Notes under the pieces: model-generated | Database searches by the model: none | Told to the model about the DNA's origin: nothing | What the model saw: the letters and a program-made list of their open reading frames with translations, nothing else | DNA from: Pseudomonas frederiksbergensis | GTDB taxonomy: Bacteria; Pseudomonadota; Gammaproteobacteria; Pseudomonadales; Pseudomonadaceae | Reading direction: 5' to 3' | Assembly: GCF_017114915.1 (NCBI RefSeq) | Contig: NZ_JAAUOE010000018.1 | Coordinates: 1-64,000 of the forward strand | DNA length: 64,000 nucleotides | Shown: piece after piece, positions 62,401 through 64,000 of the stretch | Position numbering within the stretch: the stretch's first letter is position 1 | Layout: the number at the start of each line of letters is the position of its first letter | Program-made: the position numbers and the translations under genes

Positions 62401-62985
62401 GAATACCAGCAACAATCCGAGCGTAAACGTTATCTGGATGCCCAGAACGACGATCTGGTGGAAGCACTGGACACCCTCGAGAACGTGATTCGCAAGATCG
62501 ACAAGGAGACCAGAAACCGTTTCAAAGATACCTTTGATCAGATCAATGGCGGTTTACAGGCCCTTTTCCCAAAAGTTTTCGGTGGAGGCAGCGCCTATTT
62601 GGAACTGACGGGCGAAGATCTACTCGATACAGGGGTAACGATCATGGCGCGGCCGCCAGGAAAGAAGAACAGCACCATCCATTTGCTCTCCGGTGGCGAA
62701 AAAGCCCTGACTGCATTGGCCTTGGTATTTGCCATCTTCAAGTTGAATCCGGCGCCGTTCTGCATGCTCGATGAGGTTGACGCGCCATTGGATGACGCTA
62801 ACGTTGGACGCTATGCACGACTGGTCAAAGAGATGTCGCAGACGGTGCAGTTCATCTACATCACCCACAACAAGATCGCCATGGAAATGGCTGATCAATT
62901 GATGGGGGTGACGATGCACGAACCGGGTTGCTCGCGTCTGGTGGCAGTGGATGTGGAGGAGGCGATGGCGATGGTGGACGCCTAG
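59497..62985 (+). CDS. smc: Chromosome segregation protein SMC
   Basis: A 1162-residue SMC ATPase. Walker A is GPNGCGKS at residues 31-38; long coiled coils (about 165-500 and 660-1000) flank a hinge at ~510-650 (GWELAVETVLGADLQAVLVDD); the signature LLSGGEKALTALALVFAIF and Walker B FCMLDEVDAPLDDANV close the protein. The start is GTG 59497, two bases after the GntR stop, giving the standard N-terminus RLKCIKLAGFKSF; no clear ribosome site is seen, so translational coupling to the GntR gene is likely. It organises and segregates the chromosome. zipA follows. Confidence 0.96.
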   Translation: MRLKCIKLAGFKSFVDPTTVNFPSNMAAVVGPNGCGKSNIIDAVRWVMGESSAKNLRGESMTDVIFNGSTSRKPVSQASIELVFDNSDGTLIGEYAAYAEISIRRKVTRDSQNSYFLNGAKCRRRDITDIFLGTGLGPRSYSIIEQGMISKLIEAKPEDLRNFIEEAAGISKYKERRRETENRIRRTHENLARLTDLREELERQLERLHRQAEAAKKYQEYKGEERQLKAQLSALRWQALNEQVGQRESIIGTQEITFEALVAEQRNADAAIERLRDGHHDLSERFNLVQGRFYSVGGDIARVEQSIQHGQQRLRQLQDDLKEAERARQETESHLGHDRTLLLTLGEELDMLTPEQEVTSAAAEEAAAALEESEITMHGWQEQWDTFNLTAAEPRRQAEVQQSRIQQLETSLERLSDRQKRLAEERALLSADPEDAAIMELSEQLAASEATLEDLQASEEAQVERLEQLRQQLQQALSAQQQAQGDLQRLNGRLASLEALQQAALDPGTGTAEWLREQHLADRPRLAEGLKVEAGWELAVETVLGADLQAVLVDDFGDFDLAGFAQGDLRLLSPASDGVRMPGSLLDKVEAQIDLSPWLGQVKPVDSLEQALALRGQLAAGQSLISRDGYWVGRHFLRVRRASEAQSGVLARGQEIQRLGLEREEREATVETLETELQNLRAQQRQQENGREHLRRLLQDEARQQGELKAQLSAGKAKVEQLTLRRTRLDEELTELSEQRALEHENIGEARLQLQEALDSMALDTEQRELLLAQRDSLRERLDRVRQEARQHKDHAHQLAVRLGSLKAQHDSTRQALERLEMQSERLTEKREQLSLNLEEGEAPLEELRLKLEELLDKRMTVDEELKTAQIAMEDADRELRDAEKRRTQAEQQSQLIRSQLEQQRMEWQALTVRRKTLQDQLLEDGYDLNGVLATLVAGASEKDAEEELERIAARIQRLGAINLAAIDEYQQQSERKRYLDAQNDDLVEALDTLENVIRKIDKETRNRFKDTFDQINGGLQALFPKVFGGGSAYLELTGEDLLDTGVTIMARPPGKKNSTIHLLSGGEKALTALALVFAIFKLNPAPFCMLDEVDAPLDDANVGRYARLVKEMSQTVQFIYITHNKIAMEMADQLMGVTMHEPGCSRLVAVDVEEAMAMVDA

Positions 62986-62993
62986 CAGCGAGC

Positions 62994-63066
62994 TACAAGC
63001 CTCAAGCTATAAGCTGCAAGCAAGGTTGGCTACGCTTGAAGCTTTGAGCTTGTGGCTTATAGCTGC
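62994..63066. repeat. REP-like inverted repeat between smc and zipA
   Basis: AGCTACAAGC, CAAGCTATAAGCTGCAAGC and the opposing GCTTGAAGCTTTGAGCTTG and GGCTTATAGCTGCTG make an imperfect palindrome of the same type as 19874-19966. It sits 8 bases behind the smc stop. Confidence 0.7.
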
Positions 63067-63220
63067 TGTAAAGTCCCTTTGTTCGTGCTAGTTTAATGTC
63101 AATTTTTCGTATACGTGGCAAAAGGCCTGTCAGAACATAGAGTTGGCGCCACGTTTTAAAGCGGTTTACACCATGTAAACCCCTTATTTTTCAGCATTTT
63201 TTATAGAGGCACGGGATTAC

Positions 63221-64000
63221 ATGGAAATCGGTCTGCGCGAGTGGCTGATCGTCATCGGCATTATTGTCATTGCCGGTATTCTTTTCGATGGCTGGCGCCG
63301 CATGCGCGGCGGCAAGGGAAAACTGAAGTTCCGTCTTGATCGAAGTCTGTCCAACCTGCCGGACGAGGACACCAGCGCCGAGCTGTTGGGCCCGCCCCGG
63401 GTGCTGGACACTCAGAAAGAACCGCAACTGGACGAGCATGATCTGCCGTCGGTGAGCATGCCTGCCCGTGAGCCTCGCGAATCGGGTTCCAAGCGCGGCA
63501 AGCGTAGCCATGGCGAGCCGTCGCAAGGCGATATGAACCTCAGCCTGGACCTGGACGGCGGCCCGAGCTTCAGCAGCCGTGACAATGATTTCCCGGATGA
63601 CGCCAAGTCCGCCCGCGTAGCCGAAAAAGATCAGCCACAAGCCGAAGAAGTGCTGGTGATCAGCGTGATCTGCCGCGACCCGGCCGGCTTCAAGGGCCCG
63701 GCGCTGTTGCAGAACATTCTGGAAAGCGGTCTGCGTTTCGGCGAGATGGACATTTTCCACCGCCACGAAAGCATGGCCGGTAACGGCGAAGTGCTGTTCT
63801 CCATGGCCAACGCGGTCAAGCCGGGCGTCTTCGATCTGGATGATATCGATCATTTCAGTACGCCGGCGGTGAGCTTCTTCCTTGGTCTGCCAGGCCCGCG
63901 TCATCCGAAGCAGGCCTTCGACGTGATGGTGGCGGCGGCGCGCAAGCTGTCCCAGGAGCTGAACGGCGAACTGAAAGACGACCAGCGCAGCGTGCTGACC
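63221..64000 (+). CDS. zipA: Cell division protein ZipA (3' end outside window)
   Basis: 260 codons are present, open at the window end. The protein begins [20 protein letters not shown]: a single N-terminal membrane helix (~8-24), a basic segment ([13 protein letters not shown]), a charged, flexible linker (~35-140), and the start of the C-terminal FtsZ-binding domain ([34 protein letters not shown]). ZipA ties FtsZ to the inner membrane. GAGGC lies 11 bases before ATG 63221. Its place right after smc matches other Pseudomonas. Confidence 0.95.
   Translation, partial: MEIGLREWLIVIGIIVIAGILFDGWRRMRGGKGKLKFRLDRSLSNLPDEDTSAELLGPPRVLDTQKEPQLDEHDLPSVSMPAREPRESGSKRGKRSHGEPSQGDMNLSLDLDGGPSFSSRDNDFPDDAKSARVAEKDQPQAEEVLVISVICRDPAGFKGPALLQNILESGLRFGEMDIFHRHESMAGNGEVLFSMANAVKPGVFDLDDIDHFSTPAVSFFLGLPGPRHPKQAFDVMVAAARKLSQELNGELKDDQRSVLT

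Noticed and set aside
1..64000. tRNA, rRNA, transposase or prophage genes
   Set aside because: No cloverleaf-like stretch with the conserved T-arm, no rRNA sequence and no integrase or transposase motif was recognised; a tRNA scan would be decisive.

Overview
The window is a GC-rich, densely coded bacterial chromosome segment from a Pseudomonas, most likely of the P. fluorescens group. The basis is the block rraA-cmaX-cfrX-cmpX-sigX-oprF, the gene order prpB-prpC-acnD-prpF-prpD behind a GntR regulator, the smc-zipA pair, rmf, and many REP/REPIN palindromes. From memory, the gene order joins stretches that in P. aeruginosa PAO1 lie at PA1756-PA1786, PA0792-PA0797, PA3046-PA3050 and PA1519-PA1528. 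I could not run an alignment to test this.

Layout. 1-2.9 kb: an RHS polymorphic-toxin protein cut by the window edge, then a HAD phosphatase. 3-7.7 kb: a divergent SDR/LysR pair, cysH, thrH, pabB. 7.9-10.9 kb: a compact three-gene unit on the minus strand (retropepsin-like protease, inactive transglutaminase fused to a multi-pass membrane domain, RimK-like ATP-grasp ligase). 11-19.9 kb: the 2-methylcitrate operon for propionyl-CoA breakdown, with REP elements in three of its junctions. 20-24.4 kb: PEP synthase with its divergently transcribed regulatory kinase/phosphorylase, and an alpha/beta hydrolase. 24.6-29.1 kb: rraA and the cell-envelope stress module cmaX-cfrX-cmpX-sigX-oprF. 29.2-40.9 kb: nitrate assimilation (cobA, nitrate reductase, nirD, nirB, a PP2C/kinase fusion, the nitrate transporter, nasT, nasS). 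41.1-45.3 kb: pyrD, rmf, rlmKL. 45.4-50 kb: a CHASE-PAS-GGDEF diguanylate cyclase, dacB, a YggL-family gene. 50-58.6 kb: BenE-type transporter, GntR regulator, guaD, xdhC, xdhB, xdhA (purine catabolism). 58.8-64 kb: a second FCD-type GntR regulator, smc, and zipA cut by the window edge.

The best integrated system is nitrate assimilation. All three of its transcription units (nirB-nirD-nitrate reductase-cobA; nasA-kinase; nasS-nasT) show the same layout: a sigma-54 -24/-12 element, then tandem hairpins with six-base loops having A at position 1 and G at position 4 (the ANTAR/NasT target signature), then a terminator-like hairpin sharing bases with the last hexaloop hairpin. The nirB leader carries three such hexaloops rather than two. 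The leader in front of nasS-nasT would make the NasS/NasT switch control its own synthesis. I do not know of a description of this and consider it the most interesting point of the window.

Other points include candidate operators for the three GntR regulators, a hairpin-rich rmf leader, two copies of a ~110-bp palindromic element flanking guaD-xdhC, and a 34-bp-arm REPIN just upstream of the nasA sigma-54 promoter. I saw no rRNA or tRNA genes, CRISPR arrays, transposases or prophage.
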